The notes: generated by a model from the letters alone, not told the origin. A stretch of DNA of 64,000 nucleotides from Shewanella woodyi ATCC 51908 (GCF_000019525.1 NC_010506.1:310001-374000), one strand, 5' to 3'. Numbered from the stretch's first letter, positions 15,863 to 24,441 are shown. Numbers and translations are program-made.

Positions 15863-15990
15863 GCCTAACAAAGCATTTAAGAGTGATTCCCAACGCATGG
15901 CATTTTTCATTCCATCGTTGGGTTTTGTGTTTACTGTGGTATGGCTAGGTTTCGTGGTAGCGTTGCTCACACCTTAATGCGGCGTTGAGG
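15863..15990 (+). other. VCR-like attC recombination site of an integron cassette
   Basis: The 128-bp site begins GCCTAAC (fits RYYYAAC) and ends GCGTTGAGG. GCATTTAAG near the left pairs with CTTAATGC near the right, and CAACGCATGGCATTT plus a right-hand AGCGTTG follow the layout of Vibrio attC repeats (VCR), as does the length. The right core GTTGAGG departs from GTTRRRY at the last base, so activity is uncertain. No integrase gene is in the window, so it would be a single attC lacking an integrase. Confidence 0.72.
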
Positions 15991-16159
15991 CTGGATAAAG
16001 GGGGCAGAGCGAATTAGCCCCTTAAAACAATTTAAGATACTTTTTCTAATCAATACCAGCTTAATTCGACTCAATGCACTAACGCATTTCTGTCCAAAAA
16101 TGCGCAATAACCAACAGGTTCAATCGAAGAGATAAACAATCAGGTGTGAATGCGGCTGT

Positions 16160-16191
16160 GGGCGTTGGTGGCATGGATGCCACCGTCGAGC
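16160..16191 (-). repeat. Palindromic hairpin repeat, right of the cassette
   Basis: GGCGTTGGTGGCATGGATG and its continuation form the inverted counterpart of 13681-13712. The core GGTGGCATGGATGCCACC is a perfect palindrome. It is followed by TATAGGGAT ... ATATCCCTAT, resembling the hairpins at 22806-23013. Confidence 0.6.
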
Positions 16192-16345
16192 GTATAGGGA
16201 TGGCTTTATAACGATATCCCTATCTAAGAGCCAGTTCAGCTTCCATGCTTCTGGTTCGTAAGCTTGAAGCTTTGCTTCACTCACCGTCCCGCAGAAGTAT
16301 TTACACATAAGGGTCATTCATTCACATCTGACCCATAAGGATATG

Positions 16346-16513
16346 GGAAATGTCATTATTATGTAGGGAACATAATTGACCATGTGATCACGACATTGGT
16401 GCATCCTTGCACAGCACATGCTGCAAGCAATAGATTCAACATGAGGTTATGGCTGCACACCAACCATCAAATATAAAATCAGCGGAGTGAACTCAACCTA
16501 AAACTTTTGCTAC
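16346..16513 (+). repeat. Tandem 168-bp direct repeat, copy A
   Basis: This copy starts near GGGAAATGTCATTATTATG and contains GTAGGGAACATAATTGACC and CTGCAAGCAAT. It is repeated with a 168-base period in copy B. No coding frame is conserved between copies. Confidence 0.7.
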
Positions 16514-16515
16514 TG

Positions 16516-16690
16516 GGCAATGTTATTATGTAGGGAACAAAATTGACCATGAGATCACGAAATTGGTGTATCCCTGAGCGGAACATACTGCAAGCAATAA
16601 ACACCAATGAAGTTATGGTATTCAGCAAACTAACCAATTCCAGCAGAGTCCAATGAACCCAATCAAAAAGATACTTCAAACTTGTTATCC
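16516..16690 (+). repeat. Tandem 168-bp direct repeat, copy B
   Basis: This copy is the diverged counterpart of copy A (GTAGGGAACAAAATTGACC, CTGCAAGCAAT). It ends right at the 3' end of the minus-strand yjjW gene. What the pair does is unknown. Confidence 0.7.
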
Positions 16691-16696
16691 GACAAG

Positions 16697-17575
16697 TTAA
16701 AGATAAACATTGGGTAACACCAGATTAGCCACTCCACGTTCAGTTAGCCGTGCCGCTAGCTCAAGCATCTGCTCCTCACTGCAGATCGGCCAGTTGAGCG
16801 ATTCACCTGTTACTCCATGGTGCTGAAAGGCATTTAGCTTGATTCTTACATTTGCTGGTAGCCGAGTGAGATAACTCGCAACAGCATCGATCTCACTGTC
16901 AAAGTCACTGACGTGCGGGATATGCAGCAGGCGGATTTCATACAGTTTACCGTGCTTGGCGAGCAGTTTTAGGGAGCTGAATACACGGTGATTATCTCGC
17001 CCTGTGATGTAGTTATGGGTCTCTTGCTGCCAAGATTTAAGATCGATCATTACGCCATCAAGGTAGGGCATTACCTGCAACCAACCGCCTTCACTTAAAT
17101 AACCATTACTGTCTATCATGCAGCTAAGATGCATTAAATCTTGGCTAGCTTTAATGGCCTGAAACAGTTCGATAATAAACGGCAGTTGCAGAGTGGCTTC
17201 GCCGCCACTTATGGTGATGCCATTAATAAAGTGCACTTGGGCGCGAATAAGCTCTAGTATCTGCGGCACGCTGTACTGGCGAGTCTTGGGGCTAGATTGC
17301 TTAGGACAAGTGGATAAACAGATATCGCATTGAGTACAGAGATCACTGTCCCAAACTATCTTGGACTTTCCCTCTTTACTGCTGGTCAAGCTGAGTGCAT
17401 TAACAGGGCAGGTCGCTACGCAATCGCCGCAACTGTTACACATATCTATGGTGTAAGGGTTGTGGCAATTTTTGCAGTTAAAGTTACACCCCTGCAGGAA
17501 GATAACCAGACGGCTGCCCGGGCCATCAACACAGGAAAAAGGGATTATCTGATTAACTGTCGCGACTCTGCTCAT
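16697..17575 (-). CDS. yjjW: YjjW-type glycyl-radical enzyme activase (radical SAM)
   Basis: This is a 292-residue radical-SAM activating enzyme that installs the glycyl radical on its partner YjjI. The SAM-binding 4Fe-4S cluster motif is C30-x3-C34-x2-C37 (GCNFNCKNC). Two ferredoxin-type clusters follow (C46/49/52/56 and C80/83/86/90), as in other non-Pfl activases, then GITISGGEATLQ. It is transcribed from the yjjI promoter; the gap to yjjI is only 22 bases. The enzyme is oxygen-sensitive and should act in anaerobic metabolism. Confidence 0.9.
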   Translation of the reverse strand: MSRVATVNQIIPFSCVDGPGSRLVIFLQGCNFNCKNCHNPYTIDMCNSCGDCVATCPVNALSLTSSKEGKSKIVWDSDLCTQCDICLSTCPKQSSPKTRQYSVPQILELIRAQVHFINGITISGGEATLQLPFIIELFQAIKASQDLMHLSCMIDSNGYLSEGGWLQVMPYLDGVMIDLKSWQQETHNYITGRDNHRVFSSLKLLAKHGKLYEIRLLHIPHVSDFDSEIDAVASYLTRLPANVRIKLNAFQHHGVTGESLNWPICSEEQMLELAARLTERGVANLVLPNVYL

Positions 17576-17597
17576 GTTTTTCTATCTACTTACAGTT

Positions 17598-19169
17598 TTA
17601 ATCAGCGGCGTAGCTAGGTGATTGCTCATGGGCGATAACACGTGGCTGACGTTCAAGGATTCGAGTATTGGCTGCCGCATCAAAGCCCAAGCTTGTTGTG
17701 TTGGTGCGTGAACCTGCCTGCTTAAAGGTGGCAATATCGGATAGCTTAATCATATAGCCTGTGACTCGGACAAGATCGTTAGAGGCGACATTAGCGGTAA
17801 ATTCCCGAAAACCTAAACTCAGCGCGCCTTTACACAGTTGCATCATCGCCTGTGGATTGGACTTGATGGTCTCATCTATGGTGAGGATATCGCTGATCCC
17901 TGAGGTGTAGTATTGGTGATGCTCAGCCAACGCTTGAATGTGAGCAATTGGATTTGGCTCAGTGCCGTAGGGGATGCGTACGCCAGGTGTGACCTCTTTG
18001 TCTATGCTGATGCCACCTTGTGAGTGCAGTAACGCGCGGCCATTATAACCGTAGGTAACTGGCGTTGATTTGACGATGGCATCAAGTGCTTTAGAGATCT
18101 TATGCCCGAGTTCGTTAGCGGCGGTGTTATGGCCATAATGGCTGCTTGGCTTATCTATGTTGTCTTCGCTGAATTCAGGTGTGCCTTGCAAGATATTGAC
18201 TGCTTCTGCCATACCGTAAATACCAAACATAGGCGCGAAACGAGACTCTTCAATTAAGCCCTCTTTAACTAAGAAGCTATTAAAGAAGTTAGATTCTTCG
18301 TGGAGGAACTTCGATCTTGCTTCAATCAGTTCAAATGTTAATCGGCAGTACTTAGGCAGTATGTTATCGAAGAAGTCACTGATGCTATGTGCTGTTAGTG
18401 CCACCTCCTTTAGGTTCAGTCGCACTAAAGTGTTGGCGCCGCCAGCAAGTGGTAACGAGTTATAACAGCTGACAATGCCGAAGCCTCTATCATCGTAACT
18501 GTTAGCGTGAATTGGGTAGTTGGCAATATGAGGCTTGCTACATTCACAGATGTTATTGGCAGCGAGTTGCAGTAGTTCGTCGGGAGTGACGCTTGGGTCG
18601 TACATAAAGGTGAGGTTTGGCGCGATCTGTTTTAGCTCGGCATCGACACGTAAAATGGTTCGGCAGACAATATTATCCGTTGGGCCAATGTTCACATGCA
18701 TAAAAGCGTCGGGAAGCGTACGGTCTAGCATGATCCAGAATAGCTTTATCTTACGGTAAATACTCTCTTCATCCAGCCCTTGGCAATAGGGCAGTAGCAC
18801 CTCATCGAGTTGGCCTAGGTAGACAGGGATACTGGTGACCGATGGTACGTGGTGATAGATAATAGTCAGTGCATTTAGCGCCTCATCTAAATCTTGCGCC
18901 GCACTTAGCTCTAGGTATGTTGAGCCATTTTGTAGCAATTTGGCGTAATCTGGCAGTACATATCTTGGTTTAAAAGGCGCATGACCTTCAAACATGTCAC
19001 AGATAACTCCAGTGCTCTTTGCTTGAGTAAGCTCTGGTGAGATAGAGAGGTAAGTTAGGCTCGCTTCCGCTTCTAGTGCTAAATAGTTTGATTTTTGTTT
19101 TGACGAGAGGTTTGGATCACGAATGATCTTAGCGAAATTATCTTGTGAGGCCATCAGGTTAATATCCAT
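17598..19169 (-). CDS. yjjI: YjjI-family glycyl-radical enzyme
   Basis: This is a 523-residue glycyl-radical enzyme of the DUF3029/YjjI family (E. coli YjjI has about 516). The C-terminal glycyl-radical loop is RVTGYM with the radical Gly at 471. SCYNSLPLAGG near C235 is the likely active-site cysteine loop. The protein is shorter than pyruvate formate-lyase. To my knowledge the physiological substrate is not settled. It is followed by its dedicated activase, and the pair forms a two-gene operon. No convincing FNR box was found upstream, though one might be expected. Confidence 0.9.
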   Translation of the reverse strand: MDINLMASQDNFAKIIRDPNLSSKQKSNYLALEAEASLTYLSISPELTQAKSTGVICDMFEGHAPFKPRYVLPDYAKLLQNGSTYLELSAAQDLDEALNALTIIYHHVPSVTSIPVYLGQLDEVLLPYCQGLDEESIYRKIKLFWIMLDRTLPDAFMHVNIGPTDNIVCRTILRVDAELKQIAPNLTFMYDPSVTPDELLQLAANNICECSKPHIANYPIHANSYDDRGFGIVSCYNSLPLAGGANTLVRLNLKEVALTAHSISDFFDNILPKYCRLTFELIEARSKFLHEESNFFNSFLVKEGLIEESRFAPMFGIYGMAEAVNILQGTPEFSEDNIDKPSSHYGHNTAANELGHKISKALDAIVKSTPVTYGYNGRALLHSQGGISIDKEVTPGVRIPYGTEPNPIAHIQALAEHHQYYTSGISDILTIDETIKSNPQAMMQLCKGALSLGFREFTANVASNDLVRVTGYMIKLSDIATFKQAGSRTNTTSLGFDAAANTRILERQPRVIAHEQSPSYAAD

Positions 19170-19480
19170 TTATAAATTATGGTTACTAGCATATGTGGAG
19201 AGATAGCTACTCATAAAGTGAAAAGCTGTTAAGTTTGCTTTTACGAAATGGAAATCTGCAGAGTGGAATCTCATTTATTGGTCTAATTGAGTACAACAGT
19301 GAAGTCGGCTAGTCTGGTTTAGTTTCTATACCATCAAAGCTCATGGATTTATGAGATCACTTTATCCATAACTTAGATGAGCATCATGCTCTATGTGCAT
19401 TAATTAAATGCAAATAATGCACTTCAGTCATGACTTGTGTTCGATTATTATGTTACTTCACCATTTTAGAGAGGTTCATC
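19170..19480. other. Divergent intergenic region between yjjI and acuI
   Basis: These 311 bases must hold the promoters of both genes. I looked for FNR (TTGAT-N4-ATCAA) and CRP (TGTGA-N6-TCACA) sites and found no good match. GAGAGG before 19481 is the acuI ribosome-binding site. Confidence 0.5.
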
Positions 19481-20461
19481 ATGTTCAATGCACTTATATT
19501 AACTCAAGAGGGTAAATCTACCCTGGCAAATGTTGGCCAGCTTCAGGTATCGGATCTACCCGAAGGTGAAGTGCTGGTGGATGTTTCATGTTCATCACTG
19601 AACTATAAAGATGGTTTAGCGGTAACCGGAACGGGTCGAATTATTCGTAACTTCCCTATGGTGCCTGGTATCGATTTTGCTGGCGTGGTGGTTGAATCTT
19701 CAGACAAGCGTTATAAAGCGGGCGATCGGGTGATCCTTACGGGCTGGGGTGTTGGAGAGAATCATTGGGGTGGCATGGCAGAAAAAGCACGCGTCAATGC
19801 CGACTGGTTAGTGCCAATGCCAGAAGCTTGTGATGCTGAAAAAGCGATGATGATAGGAACTGCAGGTCTAACGGCGATGTTATGTGTACAGGCCCTGCAG
19901 ACTGCGAATATCCAACCTGATTCTGGTGAGATCTTAGTTACTGGTGCTAGTGGTGGTGTGGGCTCTGTCGCTGTTACTTTGCTTGCGAGACTTGGCTATA
20001 AAGTTGTTGCCAGTACAGGCCGAGCTGAAGAGAACAGCGAGCTACTTAAGTCCCTTGGCGCAGCAGAAGTGATGGAGCGTAGCGAGCTAGAGCAAGATGC
20101 CAGACCGCTTGAAAAACAGCGTTGGGCGGGAGTTATCGACACGGTAGGTAATAAAGTTCTTGCGACTGCGTTAGCCCAGATGAACTATGGTGGCGCAGCT
20201 GCCATATGTGGTCTTGCTGGTGGTTTTGCACTGCCAACTACAGTGATGCCATTTATTCTTCGCGGCGTGAGTCTGCTTGGTGTTGACTCTGTTTCCTGCC
20301 CGTTTGAGAAGCGTCAAAAGGCTTGGGAGCAAGTTTTATCCTTACTACCTGAAAGCTATTACCAACAAGCTGGACAAACGATTACTCTTGATCAAGTTCC
20401 TGAATTTGCAGGTAAGATTGTTAAAGGCGAAGTGACTGGTCGAGTGCTCGTTAAGCTTTAA
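19481..20461 (+). CDS. acuI: Acrylyl-CoA reductase (AcuI/YhdH family)
   Basis: This is a 326-residue medium-chain reductase/zinc-less quinone-oxidoreductase of the YhdH/AcuI family, which reduces toxic acrylyl-CoA to propionyl-CoA with NADPH. Family markers are LNYKDGLAVTGTGRIIR, PMVPGIDFAGVV and the nucleotide-binding VTGASGGVGSVAV. The start is the ATG at 19481 after GAGAGG; an ATG 51 bases upstream is less likely. AcuI genes are often found with DMSP lyase genes, because DMSP cleavage yields acrylate; the DddY gene lies 6 kb downstream. It also occurs in genomes without DMSP genes, so the link is suggestive. Confidence 0.9.
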   Translation: MFNALILTQEGKSTLANVGQLQVSDLPEGEVLVDVSCSSLNYKDGLAVTGTGRIIRNFPMVPGIDFAGVVVESSDKRYKAGDRVILTGWGVGENHWGGMAEKARVNADWLVPMPEACDAEKAMMIGTAGLTAMLCVQALQTANIQPDSGEILVTGASGGVGSVAVTLLARLGYKVVASTGRAEENSELLKSLGAAEVMERSELEQDARPLEKQRWAGVIDTVGNKVLATALAQMNYGGAAAICGLAGGFALPTTVMPFILRGVSLLGVDSVSCPFEKRQKAWEQVLSLLPESYYQQAGQTITLDQVPEFAGKIVKGEVTGRVLVKL

Positions 20462-20753
20462 GCTCTTAGAGTAAGTGGATCAATTCGAAATTTAGAGTTT
20501 TAAATCACTTGTAAAACTTGTTTCTTCAAAAGCATTCGCTAAGTCATAAGTATGATTTAGCGAATCTCTCTTTTTTACTTTTTCCTCTCTCTTATTTTGT
20601 TGTTATTCCAGTATTTCTTTGTTATTTTTCTGTTGCCTTTTGGTTGTTTTTTTGAGTCTGTTATTTAAGGGAAATATTCAGCGCTCTATTAACCGTTGGC
20701 TCATTCATTTAGTTGAATGAAATTCTCATAATAAAAATATAAGGAAGTATTTA

Positions 20754-22751
20754 ATGTCTAACCATATTAAATTAGCGTTAGCTGTTTCAGCTGCGCTATC
20801 TATGTCTGGCTGTCTCGAAGTTGAAGATAACAATAATAACGATGATGTTGTTGCAGCTTTAGAAGCACAGAATCAATTACTGCAAGATCAAAATACCACT
20901 AATGCACTTCCCATCACTTTATCGGGAACCTTGAAAGGGGCGACAGATGATGTGGACCTGTCCGATGCTCAGGTTTCAATTAAGTTTGCTGGCGAGTGGT
21001 CGACGCCTGTGCCTATATCAGATGCTAAAATTTTACTGGAGAAGCAACCTGCCTATAGTGATTTCACCTTAAAGGTAGAAAGCCCTTCAGAAGCTTTTGT
21101 TGCTATGACATATAAGTCTATAACTAGACATTCTGGTCAAGGACAGGTTGTAAATCAAGATTTAGGTGAGATCCTTGTGGGCAAACCTAAAGAGAAGGTT
21201 CTGACTTTATTGCAGACCGGCGAGAATATTTTTGTTGAAGATCTTGCTGTATACCCTCTATATGAAGTGGAGCATCAAGGGTACAACATACATAATTTAG
21301 TGCTGCAACAACCAGAAGAGTTTGCAGGTTTCACCAAGGAAACTGGTGAATATAAGTTGATATTGGCTGAGGGGATCCCTACAGAGATTCATGCAGAACT
21401 CGACATTGATAGTGATGGCGTTAATGATTTTGAGTTAGAGCTTGGGCAGAGCGGCTTAGCATCTCAACTACTGAGTTCAAGTAAAGTTTGGGCTGAAGAT
21501 ACGCTTTATCTTAAAGAGATTAATCAGTTAAATGAATACAATTTACGATTAACTATATTAAATGAGCAGGGTGAAGTGTTAGAGGATGCGCGAGTCTCCT
21601 CGGAAAATAATGACCATGGCAATGCCTATTTTGATTATGACTCTGTGACTGGCCAGTATGTATTAGAAGCAGCCTATCGCGGTTGGCTTAATGTAGAGAT
21701 TCCTAGCTTTCAGGTTGGAGAGTTACATTATACCAGTGCTGAAATGAGTATCTATGAAACAGAGTTTGAACAGCAATACAGAGTTTCTATCTCTGGTTCT
21801 CAATATCGAGTTTTTAGAACTGAAGTGGTAGAGGGTGAGTTGAATTTAGCAGTGAACTTATCAACATTTAGTTATGAATCTCCATCAATTGAGGTTCTTT
21901 CTAACAATGTAAAAGATTCATCTCTTGAGGTCTTCTATTCGGCTCCTGTTGCTTTAGTTGAAGAAGACAATGTGCAGACAAGTGTTGAGCTTATGGCAAC
22001 GGATGCTATGACTATCATTCCTGGTAATACTCAGAACGATCAAGGGATTACTCCAGGTACTACTTATGTTATGCATGCTCCAAAGTCGGTAGGTACTAGT
22101 GTTGAACTTATGCTTAATGGCACCAAATTAACAGCTTCTCCAGCTGCAGAGTTAGCTGATGGGGAGTACCAGTACCGCGTTGGTGACCTAGTTAATGTGA
22201 TTGCCGATGAAGAGCAAAATGTCTATAGCGATGATTCTGAAGGGTTTACTGTTTCTAAGTCTGCATTTAATGTGAATGATGTTGTGTTGGATAATCGAAA
22301 TTACACGACTAATGGCGCTTTAATTGTTGCAAAAAATACAGCTGATGTAGTGGTAAATTGTAGCTGGTGTGGGGGAAGTGGTAATGTAAGACTTTATACG
22401 CCAACTTCTATTAACAATCTTGAAGAACTCATTTTCACATTAAAGTCATACACTAATAATGGAGTCGTTCAGGATTACCACAGAGAAATTAGAGTAGTAG
22501 TTGATGGTCAGCTGTATTCAACAAGTAAAGAGTTTATGTTGAAAGCCGCTCAAAATGAAAATATCAGTGCTAACTATTATTATCCACAGGTTGGTACGAG
22601 TTTGGATTCTGGTTATCGCTATTCAAACTATACATACCTTAATCTTAATGATGATGTAGTTGGAAGTGAGAACAGTATGACTTTTGATTATAGCTACACC
22701 ACAAAAGAGGGTGATACCCAGACGGGAACAATTACTTATAAAGTTAAGTAG
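20754..22751 (+). CDS. Large predicted lipoprotein of unknown function
   Basis: This is a 665-residue protein with a lipobox (SMSGCLE, Cys20) and an Asp/Asn-rich linker (EDNNNNDDV) followed by a short coiled-coil (ALEAQNQLLQDQN). The remainder is a long, acidic, beta-rich region with several domain-like blocks, including DIDSDGVNDFEL, which resembles a Ca-binding dockerin-type loop. A single CSWC pair near residue 540 might form a disulfide. It is probably an outer-membrane surface or periplasmic protein. I recognise no enzymatic family. It stands alone between acuI and a terminator. Confidence 0.75.
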   Translation: MSNHIKLALAVSAALSMSGCLEVEDNNNNDDVVAALEAQNQLLQDQNTTNALPITLSGTLKGATDDVDLSDAQVSIKFAGEWSTPVPISDAKILLEKQPAYSDFTLKVESPSEAFVAMTYKSITRHSGQGQVVNQDLGEILVGKPKEKVLTLLQTGENIFVEDLAVYPLYEVEHQGYNIHNLVLQQPEEFAGFTKETGEYKLILAEGIPTEIHAELDIDSDGVNDFELELGQSGLASQLLSSSKVWAEDTLYLKEINQLNEYNLRLTILNEQGEVLEDARVSSENNDHGNAYFDYDSVTGQYVLEAAYRGWLNVEIPSFQVGELHYTSAEMSIYETEFEQQYRVSISGSQYRVFRTEVVEGELNLAVNLSTFSYESPSIEVLSNNVKDSSLEVFYSAPVALVEEDNVQTSVELMATDAMTIIPGNTQNDQGITPGTTYVMHAPKSVGTSVELMLNGTKLTASPAAELADGEYQYRVGDLVNVIADEEQNVYSDDSEGFTVSKSAFNVNDVVLDNRNYTTNGALIVAKNTADVVVNCSWCGGSGNVRLYTPTSINNLEELIFTLKSYTNNGVVQDYHREIRVVVDGQLYSTSKEFMLKAAQNENISANYYYPQVGTSLDSGYRYSNYTYLNLNDDVVGSENSMTFDYSYTTKEGDTQTGTITYKVK

Positions 22752-22780
22752 TTATTTTTCTTGAGTGTCATATCAAATGA

Positions 22781-22807
22781 AGCCCCGCTACCTGCGGGGC
22801 TTTTTTG
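22781..22807 (+). terminator. Terminator of the lipoprotein gene
   Basis: GCCCCGC / GCGGGGC stem, five-base loop, then six T. Confidence 0.92.
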
Positions 22808-23013
22808 TATAGGGATATAATTATCCCCGAGCGCCAGGGACGGCGTAGGAGGGGGCTTGTGTTTGGAACACCTATGCTGCTCGCCATGGATGGAGTACGA
22901 GCAGTATTTGTATAGGGATATACTTATCCCCGAAAGCCAAGGATGGTGTAGGAGGGGGGTTGTATAGGGATATACTTATCCCCGAACGCCACGGATGGTG
23001 TAGGGGGGGGGGG
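22806..23013 (+). repeat. Three-copy hairpin repeat array ending in an 11-G tract
   Basis: Copies start at 22806, 22909 and 22961 with TGTATAGGGATATA and continue TTATCCCCGA ... GGTGTAGGAGGGGG. Each has the hairpin GGGATA / TATCCC. The last copy ends in a run of 11 G (23003-23013), which is prone to slippage. The array lies between the lipoprotein terminator and the 3' end of the LysR gene. Confidence 0.75.
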
Positions 23014-23028
23014 CTGGAACACTGATGG

Positions 23029-23949
23029 TTATTCAGCTTTTAGCAGTCTGCGTATTGAGTTTGATATCTCTTCTCTTAACCACTGTTGTGCTTTATCAAG
23101 TTCTGCCCTTGAGTGCCAAAATAGGTTGTAATCTAAAGGGGGAATATCGAAGGGAAGGGGTTTTACCCTGAGTCTATGTTTTAAAGCGGCCAGTTCGGCG
23201 ATACCTGCTGGCAGTGTGATAATTGCGGGGTGAAATTGTAGAAGTGCCAAAGCACTGTCTAAGTGGGGAGTACGCAGTAACTCATCTCTTGGGGGATAAC
23301 TTGCTATTGCAGCGTCGAGTAGGGCTTTGACTCCATCGCTGATGGCTATGGTTGCGTGTGGAAAATGCAGATAATCCTCTAAAGTTAATGCTTGATGCGC
23401 AAGAGGGTGCTCTGCTGATAATAAACAGCTCACCCCTACTCTTCCTAAAAATGTCTGATTCAGTTGTTGCGTTTGGCCTATGGCTCGGCAGATAGCCATA
23501 TCTGCCCCCTGTACACTCAGCTGTGATTGCAGCTCTCTATGTTGAACAGGAATGATCTCTAACTTGATATTGGGGGCTTTGTTATAGATATCGGGCAGAA
23601 TGAAAGGGATCAGAGCCTGCATCGCATAATCTGTTGCTGCTAAAGTAAAATGCTGCTGACATTCGTTTGGCACAAAGGCTTTAGGACTGAGCATTTCAAT
23701 CAACTGACCAGTAGGTTGTTGCAGCTGTTGGTAGCAATCTAGGGCAAACTGAGTCGGTACCAGCTTTTGACCTACGCGAGAAAACAGTGGGTCGCCCAGC
23801 ATCTCACGTAGGCGAGATAGAATACGGCTGGTTGCTGATTGGCTTAAGTGCAAACGCTTGGCTGCCTGAGTGACGCTGCACTCCTCAACTAAAATTTGTA
23901 GTGCGATAAGCAAGCTAAGATCTTGCCGATAGATATCTTCCAGTTCCAT
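23029..23949 (-). CDS. LysR-family regulator, divergent from the flavoprotein reductase
   Basis: This is a 306-residue regulator with a clear winged helix-turn-helix (VEECSVTQAAKRLHLSQSATSRILSRLR, then DPLFSRVG) and a substrate-binding-like effector domain. It is read away from the flavoprotein gene at 24489, with 539 bases between them that contain a MITE and two copies of a palindromic box. The divergent layout makes it one of two LysR candidates for controlling the reductase and dddY. The inducer is unknown; acrylate or DMSP is a guess from context. Confidence 0.87.
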   Translation of the reverse strand: MELEDIYRQDLSLLIALQILVEECSVTQAAKRLHLSQSATSRILSRLREMLGDPLFSRVGQKLVPTQFALDCYQQLQQPTGQLIEMLSPKAFVPNECQQHFTLAATDYAMQALIPFILPDIYNKAPNIKLEIIPVQHRELQSQLSVQGADMAICRAIGQTQQLNQTFLGRVGVSCLLSAEHPLAHQALTLEDYLHFPHATIAISDGVKALLDAAIASYPPRDELLRTPHLDSALALLQFHPAIITLPAGIAELAALKHRLRVKPLPFDIPPLDYNLFWHSRAELDKAQQWLREEISNSIRRLLKAE

Positions 23950-23997
23950 ACCGAGTGATCATTTTTTCGAGCCGTTAATTGCCACAGCTTAACAGTC

Positions 23998-24261
23998 ATA
24001 CCAATCGGTATAAAGATGTGATCGCTCAGCGAGAATTTAGCGCTTCTGAGGCAAGGCAACGAGTGAGAAACATAGTTATTCTACGTTTAAGCTCGTTAAC
24101 ACTGCATCGGAGGCGCTAAAACTCGCCTGCAAGGAGTGTTTTTGGCTGCCTACTTCTGCGTTGAATAAACTCACAAGGGAATAACCGTTCCGTCATTTAT
24201 TCGCCTTGAATTAGCTTGCCAAAAGACTCTGAGTAGAGCACTTATCTATACTGATTGGTAT
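23998..24261. mobile_element. 264-bp MITE-like non-autonomous element
   Basis: Terminal inverted repeats are ATACCAATCGGTATA and TATACTGATTGGTAT (14 of 15 match), continuing imperfectly into AAGATGTGATC / GATAAGTGCTC. Inside lies a second inverted pair, GCGAG..TTAGCGC / GCGCTAAAACTCGC. No open reading frame. I recall near-identical sequences in other Shewanella genomes, but cannot verify that here. It sits in the promoter region between the LysR gene and the reductase. Confidence 0.7.
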
Positions 24262-24313
24262 CATTTCAAACCATGCTCGTGTTTCCTCTATTTAAGGAGC
24301 TAGCTTCCATTTT

Positions 24314-24325
24314 GGAACTCATTCC
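24314..24325. promoter_or_regulatory. Palindromic operator candidate, reductase promoter (distal)
   Basis: GGAACTCATTCC preceded by TTTT. It fits TTTTGGAAYNNATTCC, shared with 24430 and 26592. Confidence 0.55.
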
Positions 24326-24429
24326 TATCCGTTACTCATAGTGGTGAAATTGGATAATTTTGACTTAGCCTCAAGTTTTACACTTCAACGGTTTTAATTG
24401 AGTGCAACAGTTGTTGTTACTCCCGTTTT

Positions 24430-24441
24430 GGAACTGATTCC
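24430..24441. promoter_or_regulatory. Palindromic operator candidate, reductase promoter (proximal)
   Basis: GGAACTGATTCC preceded by TTTT, 47 bases before the reductase start codon. Second copy of the shared box. Confidence 0.55.

Noticed and set aside
16120..16679. Minus-strand frames of 65-66 codons over the hairpin and tandem repeats
   Set aside because: The frames are not conserved between the two repeat copies and lack start signals, so they look accidental.
19170..19480. FNR or CRP site before yjjI/acuI
   Set aside because: Expected from the anaerobic function, but no dyad matching either consensus was found.
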